DNA of 64,000 nt from Niveispirillum cyanobacteriorum (lineage in GTDB: Bacteria; Pseudomonadota; Alphaproteobacteria; Azospirillales; Azospirillaceae): contig NZ_CP025611.1 in the NCBI RefSeq assembly GCF_002868735.1, positions 1 to 64,000 of the forward strand, read 5' to 3'. Under the pieces are notes generated by a model. The model worked only from the letters and a program-made list of their open reading frames with translations, did not search any database and had not been told where the DNA came from. Positions 54,110 through 63,154 of this stretch are shown piece after piece. The position numbers and the translations under genes are program-made. The number at the start of each line of letters is the position of its first letter. The first letter of the stretch is position 1.

Positions 54110-55921
54110 ATGCGGATCATCCTGCGCGTTTTCGCCATCATTGGCTTTCTGTCTGTGCTTCTCGTCGCCGGTGCCATCGGCCTTGGTGTGCATCTGGCCA
54201 ACCGGCAGCCCAAGCTGCCCGACAGCATCGTTCTTGAACTGGACCTGGAGAAGCCGTTGGCCGAGGCGCCGGCGAACAGCCCGGTCGCAGGCCTGCTGGG
54301 TGACCATCGCACCACGGTGGAACAGGTGGTCCGCACCCTGAACCGGGCGTCCAAGGACCCGCGCGTCAAGGGCATCATCGCCCGCACCGGCAATGGCGTG
54401 CATTCCTTTGCAGTGACGCAGGAACTGCGCGACAGCATCGCCAAGCTGCGCAAGGAAGGCCGCTTTGCCATCGTCCATGCCGAAAGCTTCGGGGAGATGG
54501 GCAATGGCATGCAGCCCTACTACCTTGCCACGGCGTTTGAGCAGGTGTGGATGCAGCCGATGGGCGACATGGCCATCACGGGCATGCAGGCGGAACTGAC
54601 CTTCCTGCGCGGCACGCTGGACAAGCTGAAGGTGGAGCCGCAGTTCCGCAAGCGCGAGGAATACAAGTCCTTCGCCGAGCAATATACCGAAACCGGCCCG
54701 ACCCCGGCCAACCGCGAGGCCATCGACAGCCTGATCGGTGATCTGTTCAATCAGTGGGTGAGCGATGTGGCGCTGGCCCGTGGCATCAATGATGCCGCCG
54801 TCCGCGCCGCCGTCGACAAGGCCCCGCTGATGGACAAGGAGGCCCTGGACGCCAAGCTGGTCGACAAGCTTGCCTATTGGGACGAGGCGGTTGACTGGGC
54901 CATCGAGAAGGCCAAGGGCGCCGATGGCGCAGGGGCCAAGCCGGAACTGGTCAGCCTGCAGGATTATAACCGCGCCCCGCCGGAAGGGATCGACATGTCG
55001 ATCACCGATGCGCCGCTGGTCGCGATGATCGTCGGTGACGGCGCCATCATGCGCGGGGACAGCCAGGCCGACCCCCTGTCGGGTGACGAAAGCTTTGGTG
55101 CGGCCACCATCGCCGCCGCCTTTGACCAGGCCATCGATGATGACAATGTGAAGGCCATCCTGTTCCGCGTGAACAGCCCCGGTGGCAGCGCCGTCGCGTC
55201 GGAGGTGGTACGCCGCAAGGTGCTGAAGGCAAAGGCCAAGGGCAAGCCGGTCATCGTCTCCATGGGCGCCGTGGCGGCATCAGGCGGTTACTGGGTTTCC
55301 ATGGGGGCCGACCGCATCGTGGCTGAACCGGGCACCATCACCGGTTCCATCGGCGTCATCGCCGGCAAGATGGTTCTGCGCGGCCTGACCGATTGGGCCG
55401 GCGTGAATATCGAACCGATCAGCCGTGGCGCCAATGCCGGCATGTGGTCCTCCAACACGCCGTTCAGCGACACCCAGGAAGCCCGCCTCAATGCCTTCCT
55501 GGACAGCACCTATGCCGCCTTTACACAGGGCGTGGCGGAAGGGCGCAACCTGCCGCTGGACAAGGTGAAGGAGATTGCCAAGGGCCGTGTCTATACGGGC
55601 CGTCAGGCCAAGGAACTGGGCCTTGTGGATGCGCTGGGCGGTTATGCCACCGCCATGGGCGAGGTGCGCAAGGCCCTGAAGCTGGCCGAGGATGCGCCCG
55701 TGCGCGCAATCACCCTGCCGCATAAGCGCTCGCAGTTCGACTTCCTGATGGACCTGCTGTCGGGTGATGCGCGCGCGACCGTGAGCAATGCCGTGACGGC
55801 CGAAGTGGCCGACCGGACGCTTGCCCCGTTCCGCCCCGCCCTGTCCACCCTGGCCCCCTACCTGAAGGCGGACCAGGACATGGTGGTGCTGATGCCGGCC
55901 ATGGTGCGGCACGGGTTCTGA
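54110..55921 (+). CDS. sppA: Signal peptide peptidase SppA, 67 kDa type
   Basis: A 603-residue membrane-anchored serine protease that degrades leftover signal peptides. One N-terminal membrane segment (FAIIGFLSVLLVAGAIGLGV) is followed by two tandem S49 domains. The catalytic dyad is split between them: K186 in EEYKSFAEQY and S391 in GAVAASGGYW. NSPGGSAVASEVV lies near 355. A terminator follows 24 bases later. Confidence 0.96.
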   Translation: MRIILRVFAIIGFLSVLLVAGAIGLGVHLANRQPKLPDSIVLELDLEKPLAEAPANSPVAGLLGDHRTTVEQVVRTLNRASKDPRVKGIIARTGNGVHSFAVTQELRDSIAKLRKEGRFAIVHAESFGEMGNGMQPYYLATAFEQVWMQPMGDMAITGMQAELTFLRGTLDKLKVEPQFRKREEYKSFAEQYTETGPTPANREAIDSLIGDLFNQWVSDVALARGINDAAVRAAVDKAPLMDKEALDAKLVDKLAYWDEAVDWAIEKAKGADGAGAKPELVSLQDYNRAPPEGIDMSITDAPLVAMIVGDGAIMRGDSQADPLSGDESFGAATIAAAFDQAIDDDNVKAILFRVNSPGGSAVASEVVRRKVLKAKAKGKPVIVSMGAVAASGGYWVSMGADRIVAEPGTITGSIGVIAGKMVLRGLTDWAGVNIEPISRGANAGMWSSNTPFSDTQEARLNAFLDSTYAAFTQGVAEGRNLPLDKVKEIAKGRVYTGRQAKELGLVDALGGYATAMGEVRKALKLAEDAPVRAITLPHKRSQFDFLMDLLSGDARATVSNAVTAEVADRTLAPFRPALSTLAPYLKADQDMVVLMPAMVRHGF

Positions 55922-55944
55922 TCAAGGTACCTGCTTGGTGAGGC

Positions 55945-55978
55945 AAGGCCCGCCATGGTGCGAACCATGGCGGGCCTT
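55945..55978. terminator. Terminator between sppA and the LysE-type gene
   Basis: A perfect 15-base-pair stem (AAGGCCCGCCATGGT with its complement) and four-base loop lie between two convergent genes. A short T run after the stem serves sppA. Confidence 0.85.
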
Positions 55979-55985
55979 GTCATTT

Positions 55986-56582
55986 TCAGTGGCCGGCCAG
56001 CATGGCGACAGCGCCGATTGCCAACAGAACCGCCATGGTGCGGTTGAAAAGGCGCATCCGGTCCGCCGTGCCGATGACACGCGACGCCCAGGTGCCGGCA
56101 TAGGCCCAGAGCGCGATGGACGCGTAGCAGATGATGAAATAGAGGCCGGCGAAGATCAGAACGCTGACCATACCGTCCTGCAATCCATAGGCGCCCATGC
56201 CAGCCACCGCCGCGATCCAGGCCTTGGGGTTCAGCCATTGCAGGCTGGCTCCGGCCCAGAGCGATGGCGCCACCGGCACCTCACCCGCCGCCATGCCGCC
56301 GGCGGCCCGCCAGAGGCGTAAGGCCAGATAGAACAGGAACCCGGTTCCCGCCACCCGCATGGCCATGTCCAGCATGGGCAGCCGCGCCACCGTCTCCGCC
56401 ATGCCAAGACCGGCCAGCAGCAGCAGGGCCGTGAAGCCGACCGTGGCACCGGTGACGAAGGCCAGGCTACGCCGGAACCCGTGCTGCACGCCGCTGGCCA
56501 GCGCCATGCTGTTGACGGGGCCGGGCGTGATGGAGGCGACAAGCGCGAAGCTGGCCATGGCCAGCAGCAGGGTGCCGTTCAT
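55986..56582 (-). CDS. LysE/RhtB-family amino-acid exporter
   Basis: A 198-residue inner-membrane protein with about six helices. The signature SITPGPVNSMALASGVQHGF follows the first helix, and LNPKAWIAAVAGMGAYG is near 125. I start at ATG 56582, with GGGGACGGG just upstream. Substrates in the family include lysine, threonine and homoserine; this one is not predictable. Confidence 0.9.
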   Translation of the reverse strand: MNGTLLLAMASFALVASITPGPVNSMALASGVQHGFRRSLAFVTGATVGFTALLLLAGLGMAETVARLPMLDMAMRVAGTGFLFYLALRLWRAAGGMAAGEVPVAPSLWAGASLQWLNPKAWIAAVAGMGAYGLQDGMVSVLIFAGLYFIICYASIALWAYAGTWASRVIGTADRMRLFNRTMAVLLAIGAVAMLAGH

Positions 56583-56725
56583 GCCCGTCCCCGTTTGTCG
56601 ATGATGGCGGGCCGGCATTGTCTATTGTCAAAGGATCGGGTCACGGGTGGCGTCTCCGGGGCTGTTTGCCCGTTTATCGCCACCCGGCCCGATCCGGTAT
56701 TGAAGGAAATTGACCTGATGAAGGC

Positions 56726-59041
56726 TTAGAACTTCGCCCCCAATGTCACGCCCCATTCACGCGGGCGTCCATAGGAGGCCTCAGCCAGACCGAAGGCGGC
56801 ACTGGCATTGCCCGACACGAAATAACGCCGGTCGGTCAGGTTGGTGGCGAACAGGGCCAGGGTCCAGCTGTCGTCCGGCGACGTATAGGTCAGGCGGCTG
56901 TTGACGATGCCATAGCCGGACTGCGCCACCAGTTCGGTATTGGCCACGTCATTGTAGAACTTGGAATAGGCCGACAGATCGCCACGCAGGCTGAGCGTGC
57001 TGCCGTCACCCATGGCGTAGGTATATTGCAGGCCCGTGCTGACCGTCCATTTCGGGGTCTTCACGAACTTTGCTGCCTTGGTGATGGGCAGGACCTGCGT
57101 GGGACCCAGGCCCGTCCCGACTTCGTCATACTGGGCGTCGGTGTAGCCGACGGCCAAATCGAAATCGAGGCCCTTGGCCGGCTTGGCCCGCACCTCCAGT
57201 TCCGCCCCCTTGATGGTGCCCTTCGCGGCGTTGGCCACGAAGTTGCGGGGCGTCTGGTTCACGGTCAGCTGAATATTGTCATATTTGCTGAGATATCCCG
57301 CGACATTGACGATCAGGCGGTTGTCCAGCCAGCCGGTCTTGGCCCCGACCTCATAGGTCCAGATGGTTTCCGGTTCATACTGCGTCACTTCCGAGGCATC
57401 GGCCAGCGGACGGGCATTGTAGCCGCCACTCTTGAAGCCCTTGCCGGCGGAAGCGTAAAGCATCGCATCGCTGGTGGCCTTGTATTCCAGGCCAAGCTTG
57501 GGTGTGAAGGCGTTCCAGTCGCCCGACCGCTGCACGTCGGTGAACACCACCTGATCGCGCTGACGGCGGTTGAAGACGGAAATCCACTTCTTGTCGCGGT
57601 TCCAGCGCGCACCCGCCGTGACCGACAGATCGTCCGTCAGCTTGAAATTGCCCTGGCCGAACACCGCGTAGGAGGTGTTGTCGATACGGTTCAGGATCAA
57701 TGTGGCAGGCGACAATGCCGGCCCCAACGGCGGCCACAGGCCCATGGCCAGATCGGCGCGGGCATTGTCGGTGCCTTCCTCGGTGAAGTAATAGACACCC
57801 CCCACCCAGGTGAAGCGCCCATCCATGCCATCGCCGCTCAACTGGAATTCCTGGCTGAACTGCCACTGGTCGTCGTCGTTGAACGTCTCGCGATAGGTGA
57901 AAGGCGTGTTGTCGCCGTCGCGGGCAAAGGTTGCCTGCAGCTCACGATAGGCCGTGATGCTCTTGGCTTCCACAGTGCCCAGGTTCCAGGTCAGGGTGCC
58001 GGCCAGGCCCCAGAGGTCCAGATCATTGACATTGGGGCCGGTGGCCCAGGTGGTGAAGGGGCTGTCGGTGAGGAAAGAGCTGTTCAGCGTCTTCTGACCA
58101 TTGGGCGCGGTGACGCCGCGTGTTGGAGCCACAAGGTTGTTGTAGTTCACCAGGAAGGGCACGCCGGTCAGACCCGGCGCTGGCGCGATGGCCAGCAACT
58201 TGTTCGGGGCGGAATGTTCGCGGGCCCGCGTAACATCGCCAACCAGATGAAAATCGATATCTTCCGTAACATTCGTCGTGATCTGCAACCGCGCGCTGTC
58301 GGCATTGCGGTCGCCCATGTCCTGGCCGTCGGACAGGCGCTTGGCATAGCCATCGCGGTTCAGTGAGGAAACCGACAGGCGGGTCAGCACCTTGCCATCG
58401 GCCAGGGGCACATTCACCACGCCCTTCACATCCAGCCGGTCGAAGCGACCCGTGGTCAGTTCTACCCGGCCCGACAGATCATCCGTGGGACGCTGCGTAC
58501 TGATCAGGACGGCACCGCCGATTGTGTTCTTGCCAAACAGAGTGCCCTGCGGCCCGCGCAACACTTCAACGCTGGCCAGATCCACCGCATCCATGATGCC
58601 GCCGATGGAGCGTGCATAATAGACGCCATCGACATAAAAGCCGACGCCAGGATCGCTAAAGATCGCGAAGTCGTTCTGGCCGATGCCGCGAATGAAGACG
58701 GTGGCGTTGTAATTGCCCCCCGACAGGGCGGCGGCACCATCAAAGCGAATGTTCGGCGTGAAGCGGGCGATATTGTCCAGCGTTTCCACGCTGCGCGCTT
58801 CCAGCGCTTCCGCCGTGAAGGCCGTGACGGCCACGGGCGTGTCCTGCAACGCCTCCGACCGGCGCCGCGCCGTCACCACGATCTCTTCCAGCGTCGCGCC
58901 GTCATTCTGGGCCGGGGCCGTCTGGGCGGCGACCGGGGCCGCCATGGCCAGCATCAGGCCCGTTGACAGCAGCAGACGATGGATGGAGCGGGCGCGCAGG
59001 TCCCCCTTCGCCGGGCACGCCCGGCGTTCCGCGATAGACAT
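56726..59041 (-). CDS. TonB-dependent outer-membrane receptor
   Basis: A 771-residue receptor. A signal peptide (LLLSTGLMLAMAAPVAAQ, ending near 40) is followed by a TonB box (TLEEIVVTARRR). The plug domain has RGIGQNDFAIFSDPGVGFYV, DGVYYAR and LRGPQGTLFGKNTIGGAVLI. The barrel follows and ends in the outer-membrane terminal phenylalanine (GVTLGAKF). The plug type with DGVYYAR is common in sphingomonads and Azospirillum relatives for siderophores, sugars or aromatics. A palindrome 74 bases upstream (59115-59129) may be an iron-responsive operator. No ABC transporter genes are next to it. Confidence 0.93.
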   Translation of the reverse strand: MSIAERRACPAKGDLRARSIHRLLLSTGLMLAMAAPVAAQTAPAQNDGATLEEIVVTARRRSEALQDTPVAVTAFTAEALEARSVETLDNIARFTPNIRFDGAAALSGGNYNATVFIRGIGQNDFAIFSDPGVGFYVDGVYYARSIGGIMDAVDLASVEVLRGPQGTLFGKNTIGGAVLISTQRPTDDLSGRVELTTGRFDRLDVKGVVNVPLADGKVLTRLSVSSLNRDGYAKRLSDGQDMGDRNADSARLQITTNVTEDIDFHLVGDVTRAREHSAPNKLLAIAPAPGLTGVPFLVNYNNLVAPTRGVTAPNGQKTLNSSFLTDSPFTTWATGPNVNDLDLWGLAGTLTWNLGTVEAKSITAYRELQATFARDGDNTPFTYRETFNDDDQWQFSQEFQLSGDGMDGRFTWVGGVYYFTEEGTDNARADLAMGLWPPLGPALSPATLILNRIDNTSYAVFGQGNFKLTDDLSVTAGARWNRDKKWISVFNRRQRDQVVFTDVQRSGDWNAFTPKLGLEYKATSDAMLYASAGKGFKSGGYNARPLADASEVTQYEPETIWTYEVGAKTGWLDNRLIVNVAGYLSKYDNIQLTVNQTPRNFVANAAKGTIKGAELEVRAKPAKGLDFDLAVGYTDAQYDEVGTGLGPTQVLPITKAAKFVKTPKWTVSTGLQYTYAMGDGSTLSLRGDLSAYSKFYNDVANTELVAQSGYGIVNSRLTYTSPDDSWTLALFATNLTDRRYFVSGNASAAFGLAEASYGRPREWGVTLGAKF

Positions 59042-59114
59042 GAAGTTCCTCCCTTGGAAGCTTTTATGTTTGCTTGGGCGTGGCTGTTGGCACGTTTTCA
59101 GCCATCGTATATTT

Positions 59115-59129
59115 GCATAATGATTATGC
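59115..59129. promoter_or_regulatory. Perfect palindrome upstream of the receptor gene, Fur-like
   Basis: GCATAAT-G-ATTATGC is an exact palindrome around one central base, 74-88 bases before the receptor start within an AT-rich 287-base gap. Its core (ATAATGATTAT) resembles Fur-type iron boxes. The resemblance is by eye only. Confidence 0.5.
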
Positions 59130-59328
59130 GATATTACATTTCACCGCGCAAGAGATAATGTTGGTCCGATATAGTCCAGCGGGTGTGCTGGTTTTGGGGA
59201 TGTTCAACTAATTTAAAATATAAACCGTTGTATTTATCTACTAAATGCCGGGTTCTGAACTAGGGCCGGGGATATCACCGCAGGTCAGGTCGAGCTGCAG
59301 GAGAGCCCTGACCGATATGGACTGGTTG

Positions 59329-59703
59329 TCAGTCCCGATATTTCCGCCCGGCCTTTGCATGGTCCTTGGCGCGGAAGGTCACGGCGGTGAATTCCGGGGG
59401 TTTGCGGGCCACCCATTGGATGAAGGCGGCGATGTCGGGATGGGCACGCAGGGCGTCCAGCGTGGTGTAACCGCGCGCCAGTTCCTTTTCCGACAGTTCG
59501 GCATGGATTTTCCGGTGGCAGACGCGGTGCAGTGGCACCTTTTCCTTGCCACCCTGGCTGCGGGGCAGCAGGTGGTGTTCCTCCACACTGGGCCCCGCGA
59601 TCAGGGGCCGGCCGCACAGGCCGCAATCGCCCAGGACCTTGCCCGCCGGTGCGGTACGCACGGGCGGGGCCAGATCCGGGGGCAATGGCTTCAGGCGTGT
59701 CAC
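59329..59703 (-). CDS. HNH endonuclease-like protein
   Basis: A 124-residue protein with a compact HNH domain. There is a CxxC knuckle (CGLCGRPLIAG), then the catalytic region VEEHHLLPRSQGGKEKVPLH, RVCHRKIHAEL with the second metal site, and a helical tail. Small HNH proteins cut DNA in many settings; stand-alone chromosomal ones are of unknown role. It begins 16 bases after the superoxide dismutase stop and is probably on the same transcript. Confidence 0.85.
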   Translation of the reverse strand: MTRLKPLPPDLAPPVRTAPAGKVLGDCGLCGRPLIAGPSVEEHHLLPRSQGGKEKVPLHRVCHRKIHAELSEKELARGYTTLDALRAHPDIAAFIQWVARKPPEFTAVTFRAKDHAKAGRKYRD

Positions 59704-59719
59704 GGCCAGCCTCGCATGG

Positions 59720-60475
59720 TCAGATCACTTCCCCCTTGGTGATGCGGGCCAGCCGGTCATTGACCGCCTGCCAGTTCACCAGATTCCACCAGGCCGCCAG
59801 GTAGTCGGCCCGGCGGTTCTGATATTTAAGATAATAGGCATGTTCCCAGACGTCATTGCCCATCAGGACGGGCTTGCCCTCCATCAGGGGCGTATCCTGG
59901 TTGGGCTTCGCCTGGATCAGCAATTTGCCGTCGGGTGCAAGCGTCACGAACACCCAGCCGGACCCGAACTGCTTGGCACCGGCCTCATTGAAGGCCTTCT
60001 TGAAGGCGTCGAACCCGCCGAAGCTGCCATCGATGGCCTTGGCGACAGCGCCGGTGGGGGCGCCGCCGGCGCCCGGTCCCATGATCGACCAGAACATGGA
60101 ATGGTTGGCATGGCCGCCGCCATTGTTACGCACCGCAGTGCGCACGGATTCCGGCAGTTCCGACAGCTTGGTCAGCAGTTCGGCCAGGGACAGTTTCTGC
60201 AGCTGACCATGATCGGCCAGAGCATTGTTCAGGTTGGTGACATAGGCCTGGTGATGCTTGCCATGGTGGATTTCCATGGTCTGAGCATCGATATGCGGCT
60301 CCAGCGCGGTCGGGGCATAAGACAGGGCCGGCAAAGTGTAGGGGGAGGGAGCCTGTGCCATTGCAGGGACGGCGCCCGCCATGCCCGCCACGCCGGCGGC
60401 AAGGCCGGTGACCAGGAGCTGCCGGCGGTCCAGGGTGATACCCTGTCCCTGCGGGGCTTTCACAAAACGCGTCAT
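59720..60475 (-). CDS. Exported Fe/Mn superoxide dismutase
   Basis: A 251-residue enzyme starting at ATG 60475. A twin-arginine leader (DRRQLLVTGLAAGVAGMAGA) precedes the mature protein, which starts about residue 43. Metal ligands can be placed: H70 (AQTMEIHHGKHHQAY), the histidine of HANHSMFW, and Asp and His of DVWEHAYYLKYQ. The AGGAP stretch favours an iron or cambialistic type. Most bacterial Fe-SODs are cytoplasmic; the leader points to the periplasm. The gene is divergent from rluE. Confidence 0.92.
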   Translation of the reverse strand: MTRFVKAPQGQGITLDRRQLLVTGLAAGVAGMAGAVPAMAQAPSPYTLPALSYAPTALEPHIDAQTMEIHHGKHHQAYVTNLNNALADHGQLQKLSLAELLTKLSELPESVRTAVRNNGGGHANHSMFWSIMGPGAGGAPTGAVAKAIDGSFGGFDAFKKAFNEAGAKQFGSGWVFVTLAPDGKLLIQAKPNQDTPLMEGKPVLMGNDVWEHAYYLKYQNRRADYLAAWWNLVNWQAVNDRLARITKGEVI

Positions 60476-60578
60476 GGTCTGATCCTTCCATTCGTGGTTT
60501 GGTGATGCGCCGGGCGACCGCCCTCGCCTATACAGCGGGGGGCGACCCTGGACCCTCCTTCCACGCAATGCAATTCAG

Positions 60579-61193
60579 ATGACCCGCATCATCCTGTTGA
60601 ATAAGCCATTCGACCTATTGTGCCAGTTCACCGACGAAGGCACAGGTGCGCGCACCTTGGCCGAATGCGTGGACGTGCCCGGCGTCTATCCGGCGGGCCG
60701 GCTGGACCGCGACAGCGAGGGGCTGGTGGTGCTGACCGATGATGGCGGCCTGATCGCCCGCATCAGCCAGCCGCGCCATAAATGGCCCAAGACCTATTGC
60801 GTGCAGGTGGAAGGTGTGCCCACTGACGAGGCGCTGGCGGCCTTGCGCCAAGGGGTTACACTGAAGGATGGCCCGACCCTGCCGGCAGAGGTGCGGCGGA
60901 TCGAGGAACCGTCCTGGCTGTGGCCCCGAAATCCGCCGGTGCGGTTCCGGCAATCGATCCCCACCAGCTGGATCGAGATCGTGCTGCGCGAGGGCAAGAA
61001 CCGGCAGGTGCGGCGTATGACGGCTTCGGTGGGTTTCCCGACCCTGCGCCTTATCCGCCGCGCCGTCGGTGCCTGGACCTTAGACGGAATGGAGCCGGGC
61101 CAGTGGCGGGACGTTAGCGTCGGGTCCATAGCTGCCGCACCGCGTCCACCAGCGCCGCGGCCCCCTGCAGGAAAGCCACGGCGGCCCGGTTGA
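60579..61193 (+). CDS. rluE: Pseudouridine synthase RluE type
   Basis: A 204-residue RsuA-family enzyme without the S4 domain. It starts [20 protein letters not shown]. The catalytic aspartate is in [20 protein letters not shown], and [20 protein letters not shown] lies near 145. RluE makes pseudouridine 2457 in 23S rRNA. The proline-rich C-terminal 27 codons overlap the antiporter gene on the other strand. Confidence 0.92.
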   Translation: MTRIILLNKPFDLLCQFTDEGTGARTLAECVDVPGVYPAGRLDRDSEGLVVLTDDGGLIARISQPRHKWPKTYCVQVEGVPTDEALAALRQGVTLKDGPTLPAEVRRIEEPSWLWPRNPPVRFRQSIPTSWIEIVLREGKNRQVRRMTASVGFPTLRLIRRAVGAWTLDGMEPGQWRDVSVGSIAAAPRPPAPRPPAGKPRRPG

Positions 61194-62412
61194 TCATCGC
61201 GATCTCCCCCCGGTAAATCTGCTTCAGGGCGCCGCGCATGCTGCCGATGCCGCCCTCGGCCAGGACATGGAAGCGCCGGGCGCTGACAAGCCAGATGGGG
61301 CTGAACAGCCAGGACAGCGCGATCACCGTCACCGCCATCTGCTGTGCGTCGCGGTCGATAGCGCCGATGGACAGGCCGGCGGCGGCCAGCACGAAGCTGA
61401 ATTCGCCCAGACTTCCCATAATGACGCCGGCGGGAAATGCCCGCTCCCACGGCTCGCCCAGCAGGTGCAGGGTGCCGACATTGATGGCCGATTTCACCGC
61501 CGTCACTGCGAACAGCAGCAACAGCACCTCGCCCAGATGCGACCAGACGAAGGACAGGTCGATCATCAGGCCGATGGACAGGAAGAACACCACGATCAGC
61601 ACCGACTGGATCGGGTGGGTGGCGCGCAGGGCCTGGGCCCGTCCATCGGAATTGCCCAGCATGAAGCCCGCGACAAAGGCGCCAAACGCCGCTGACAAGC
61701 CCATGACGCCCGTCGCCGCCGCCATGGTGAAGCAGAATGCCATGGCGGCCAGCGGAATGACCTCATGGTTGCGCTTGAACCATTCGCCATAGGGAACGGC
61801 CAGCCGTTCGCGGCGCGACAGGAACCAGACCAGCCCGCCCAGGGCCGCCATGGCGGCCCCCAGCTTGAAGAACACCGCCGCCGACAGGCCGGCCCCGCTG
61901 CCCATGCCATTGGTGATCAGCAGCAGCGGCACGAAGGCCAGATCCTGGGCGATCAGTACACCGACGGTGACGCGGCCCGTCTCCGTCTTCAGCTCCCCCA
62001 CATCCTCCAGCATCTTGATGGCGACCGCCGTGCCCGACAGTGCCATCACGAAGCCCATGACGATGGCGCGCGGCCAGGGCCAGCCCAGCAGCAGGCCGGC
62101 CAGCCCGGTGACCAGCAGCGACAGGCCGATCTGACAGGCGACTGCCGCCAGCGCCACCTTCCACACCGCCTGGAACGCCTTTACTGACAGTTCCATGCCG
62201 ACCAGGAACAGCAGCATCAGCACGCCCAGCTCCGCCAGTGCGCTGATGCTTTCCGACGGGGAGACAAGACCGAAGCCGCCCGGCCCCAGCACGATGCCCG
62301 CCACGATATAGCCGACGATGGCCGGCTGTTTCAGCCGCGAAAGGGCCAGCCCGCACAGCAGCGCGACGGACATAACGATGGCGATGCCGGTCAGATCAAA
62401 ATGATGCTGCAA
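61114..62412 (-). CDS. Kef-type cation:proton antiporter (CPA2)
   Basis: A 432-residue membrane protein with about 12 helices: [40 protein letters not shown] and [20 protein letters not shown]. The conserved ion-site region is [14 protein letters not shown]. It lacks the C-terminal nucleotide-binding TrkA-N domain, so it resembles the short YbaL/KefB-core members. The C-terminal 26 codons overlap the 3' end of rluE by 80 bases, an unusually long convergent overlap. Confidence 0.9.
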   Translation of the reverse strand: MQHHFDLTGIAIVMSVALLCGLALSRLKQPAIVGYIVAGIVLGPGGFGLVSPSESISALAELGVLMLLFLVGMELSVKAFQAVWKVALAAVACQIGLSLLVTGLAGLLLGWPWPRAIVMGFVMALSGTAVAIKMLEDVGELKTETGRVTVGVLIAQDLAFVPLLLITNGMGSGAGLSAAVFFKLGAAMAALGGLVWFLSRRERLAVPYGEWFKRNHEVIPLAAMAFCFTMAAATGVMGLSAAFGAFVAGFMLGNSDGRAQALRATHPIQSVLIVVFFLSIGLMIDLSFVWSHLGEVLLLLFAVTAVKSAINVGTLHLLGEPWERAFPAGVIMGSLGEFSFVLAAAGLSIGAIDRDAQQMAVTVIALSWLFSPIWLVSARRFHVLAEGGIGSMRGALKQIYRGEIAMINRAAVAFLQGAAALVDAVRQLWTRR

Positions 62413-62607
62413 GGGTTTTTCCTGGTCTCCGGTTGGTCAGGGCACCGGCACAGTTTCCCAACCATGGCGCTGCATCGCAACCACCAATCACCGCAGACAG
62501 GTCCAATCGTCACAGGTCGCAGAGGGGCGCCCCGCAGGGCCGGGGGATGGGTTCCCGGTCACCTGCGGGGCGGCTCGTCACCCGTGCCTCCACAGGTGAC
62601 GGTCGGA

Positions 62608-63072
62608 TCAGCAGCCGTTGGTGACAACCGCACCGGGCTTGCTGGGTGTGGAGAAGGCCCAGAGATGGCCGTAAGGGTCACGGACCTGACCGTAACGGTC
62701 GCCCCAGAACATGTCGGCGGGCTTCATCGCCTCCGTGGCGCCGGCGGCCACCGCCTGGGCGAAAGCCGCGTCGATATCGGGCACCGCCATGTGCAGCGTT
62801 ACGGGCGGACGCTTTGGATATTCGGTGGGCTGACCGCCGCAATATTCAGGGAAATCGTCACACATCATGATGGTGCCGCCATTCATGATGGTGCCGCCAT
62901 TGATGATCAACTGGGCATGCAGCAGCCGCTTGCCATCCTCCGCCGGCATTTCCATGACCTTCGTGGCGCCGAAGGCCTTGATATAGAACTCAATGGCTTC
63001 ACGCGCGCCATTGACCACCAGATGCGGGATTACGCCGGGGATGTTGTGCGCGTATTCGGGCTTGTCGGTCAC
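62608..63072 (-). CDS. VOC-family (PhnB/glyoxalase-like) protein
   Basis: A 154-residue protein with the VOC metalloenzyme fold: IPHLVVNGAREAIEFYIKAF, then GGTIMMCDDFPEYCGG and VTLHMAVPDIDAAFAQAVAA. GGAGG lies five bases before GTG 63072, so I prefer that start to ATG 63084. A nine-base unit (AACGGCGGC with ACCATCATGA) repeats in tandem, giving NGGTIMNGGTIM. The gene is downstream of an ECF sigma factor; PhnB-like genes are frequent neighbours of such factors. Confidence 0.85.
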   Translation of the reverse strand: MTDKPEYAHNIPGVIPHLVVNGAREAIEFYIKAFGATKVMEMPAEDGKRLLHAQLIINGGTIMNGGTIMMCDDFPEYCGGQPTEYPKRPPVTLHMAVPDIDAAFAQAVAAGATEAMKPADMFWGDRYGQVRDPYGHLWAFSTPSKPGAVVTNGC

Positions 63073-63154
63073 GGTTTCCTCCATGGGTTGGGAAGGGGTG
63101 ATAGCCCAAGGACGAAACACCCGTGCCCGTCCCGACAAGACATCTCAAAAAAAT

